NCBI GenBank assembly: GCA_016928155.1
Contig: JAFGLG010000005.1
Span: forward strand, 124,001 to 188,000
DNA length: 64,000 nucleotides
Source: Candidatus Woesearchaeota archaeon
GTDB lineage: Archaea > Nanobdellota > Nanobdellia > Woesearchaeales > JAFGLG01
Direction: 5' to 3'
Position 1 is the first letter of the stretch, and the number at the start of each line of letters is the position of its first letter. A model generated the notes under the pieces. The model did not search any database. It saw only the letters and a list, made by a program, of their open reading frames with translations, and had not been told where the DNA came from. A program made the position numbers and the translations under genes. Of this stretch, positions 63,935 to 64,000 are shown one piece after another.

Positions 63935-64000
63935 ATGAACCCGCAGCACAGAAAGACAGAGCATAAGTTATCAATGCCCATAATCTCTCTCTTGATATTC
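63935..64000 (+). CDS. Start of an exported protein, cut off by the window end
   Basis: The frame from ATG 63935 stays open to the end (22 codons): a basic start (MNPQHRKTEHKL) then a hydrophobic stretch (PIISLLIF), probably a signal peptide or membrane anchor. TATA box CTATATAAATA at 63904-63914 gives a nearly leaderless start. Confidence 0.5.
   Translation, partial: MNPQHRKTEHKLSMPIISLLIF

Overview
The window is most likely from a DPANN archaeon of the Woesearchaeota/Pacearchaeota type (Nanobdellota). Archaeal markers are ribosomal proteins eS1 and uL16 (L10e-type), separate Kae1 and Bud32 KEOPS genes, a membrane LonB protease, a type II methionine aminopeptidase, an archaeal triosephosphate isomerase and a KsgA/Dim1 methyltransferase. 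Promoters look archaeal: TATA-like boxes lie about 25-30 bases before many starts, several genes look leaderless, and internal operon genes use GAGGTG-type ribosome sites. Many secreted Cys-rich proteins, lipoproteins and pilin-like N-termini fit DPANN. The phylum is inferred from gene content, not from a tree.

Layout. 1-1.8 kb: a cut-off gene, a RelE-like toxin-antitoxin pair and a lipoprotein. 1.8-6.9 kb: a large unknown protein, then a compact operon of a degenerate RecA-like protein, a small protein and a family B DNA polymerase whose C-terminus is a VRR-NUC nuclease domain. 7-9.1 kb: a secreted protein, an SRAP/HMCES protein and an HPF-like protein. 9.3-15.6 kb: gyrB interrupted by an HNH intein, two small unknowns and an asparagine synthetase-diphthamide synthase (DPH6) fusion. 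16-18.3 kb: small winged-helix genes, DUF1653 and a Cys-rich surface protein. 18.4-22 kb: eS1, Bud32, tRNA-His and hisS. 21.9-26.7 kb (minus): a translationally coupled sugar operon (phosphohexomutase, HAD phosphatase, glycogen debranching enzyme) running into Map.

26.9-33.7 kb: envelope genes, KsgA and TIM, plus a four-gene pilin-like/lipoprotein operon. 34-35.9 kb: uL16, MscS and a small Cys protein. 35.9-38.5 kb (minus): two HEPN/MNT cassettes around a winged-helix gene. 38.7-42.1 kb: an AT-richer block with a Tat-signal protein and two exported proteins. 42.2-43.9 kb: an interrupted tRNA with anticodon GAA, a truncated copy of it, and a TrmB regulator divergent from an operon of very small proteins. 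44-49.7 kb: a phosphohistidine-swivel protein, a structured RNA candidate, and a compact trimeric [FeFe] hydrogenase beside an S-component-like membrane protein. 49.9-54.1 kb: a four-gene operon of a membrane anchor, a coiled-coil protein, an AAA+ ATPase and a TPR membrane protein, with no known system recognised. 54.2-64 kb: a Lys-rich basic protein, thymidylate kinase-like protein, an RHH-nucleotidyltransferase fusion, ThiE-ThiL, Kae1, a two-gene permease, an S-component-like protein, a TFIIB-type zinc ribbon, LonB and the start of a further gene.

The strongest candidates for something new are the polymerase/VRR-NUC operon, the AAA+/coiled-coil/TPR operon, the interrupted tRNA, the AsnB-DPH6 fusion, and several long imperfect inverted repeats or structured RNAs in intergenic DNA. 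No CRISPR array, rRNA gene or recognisable insertion sequence was seen.
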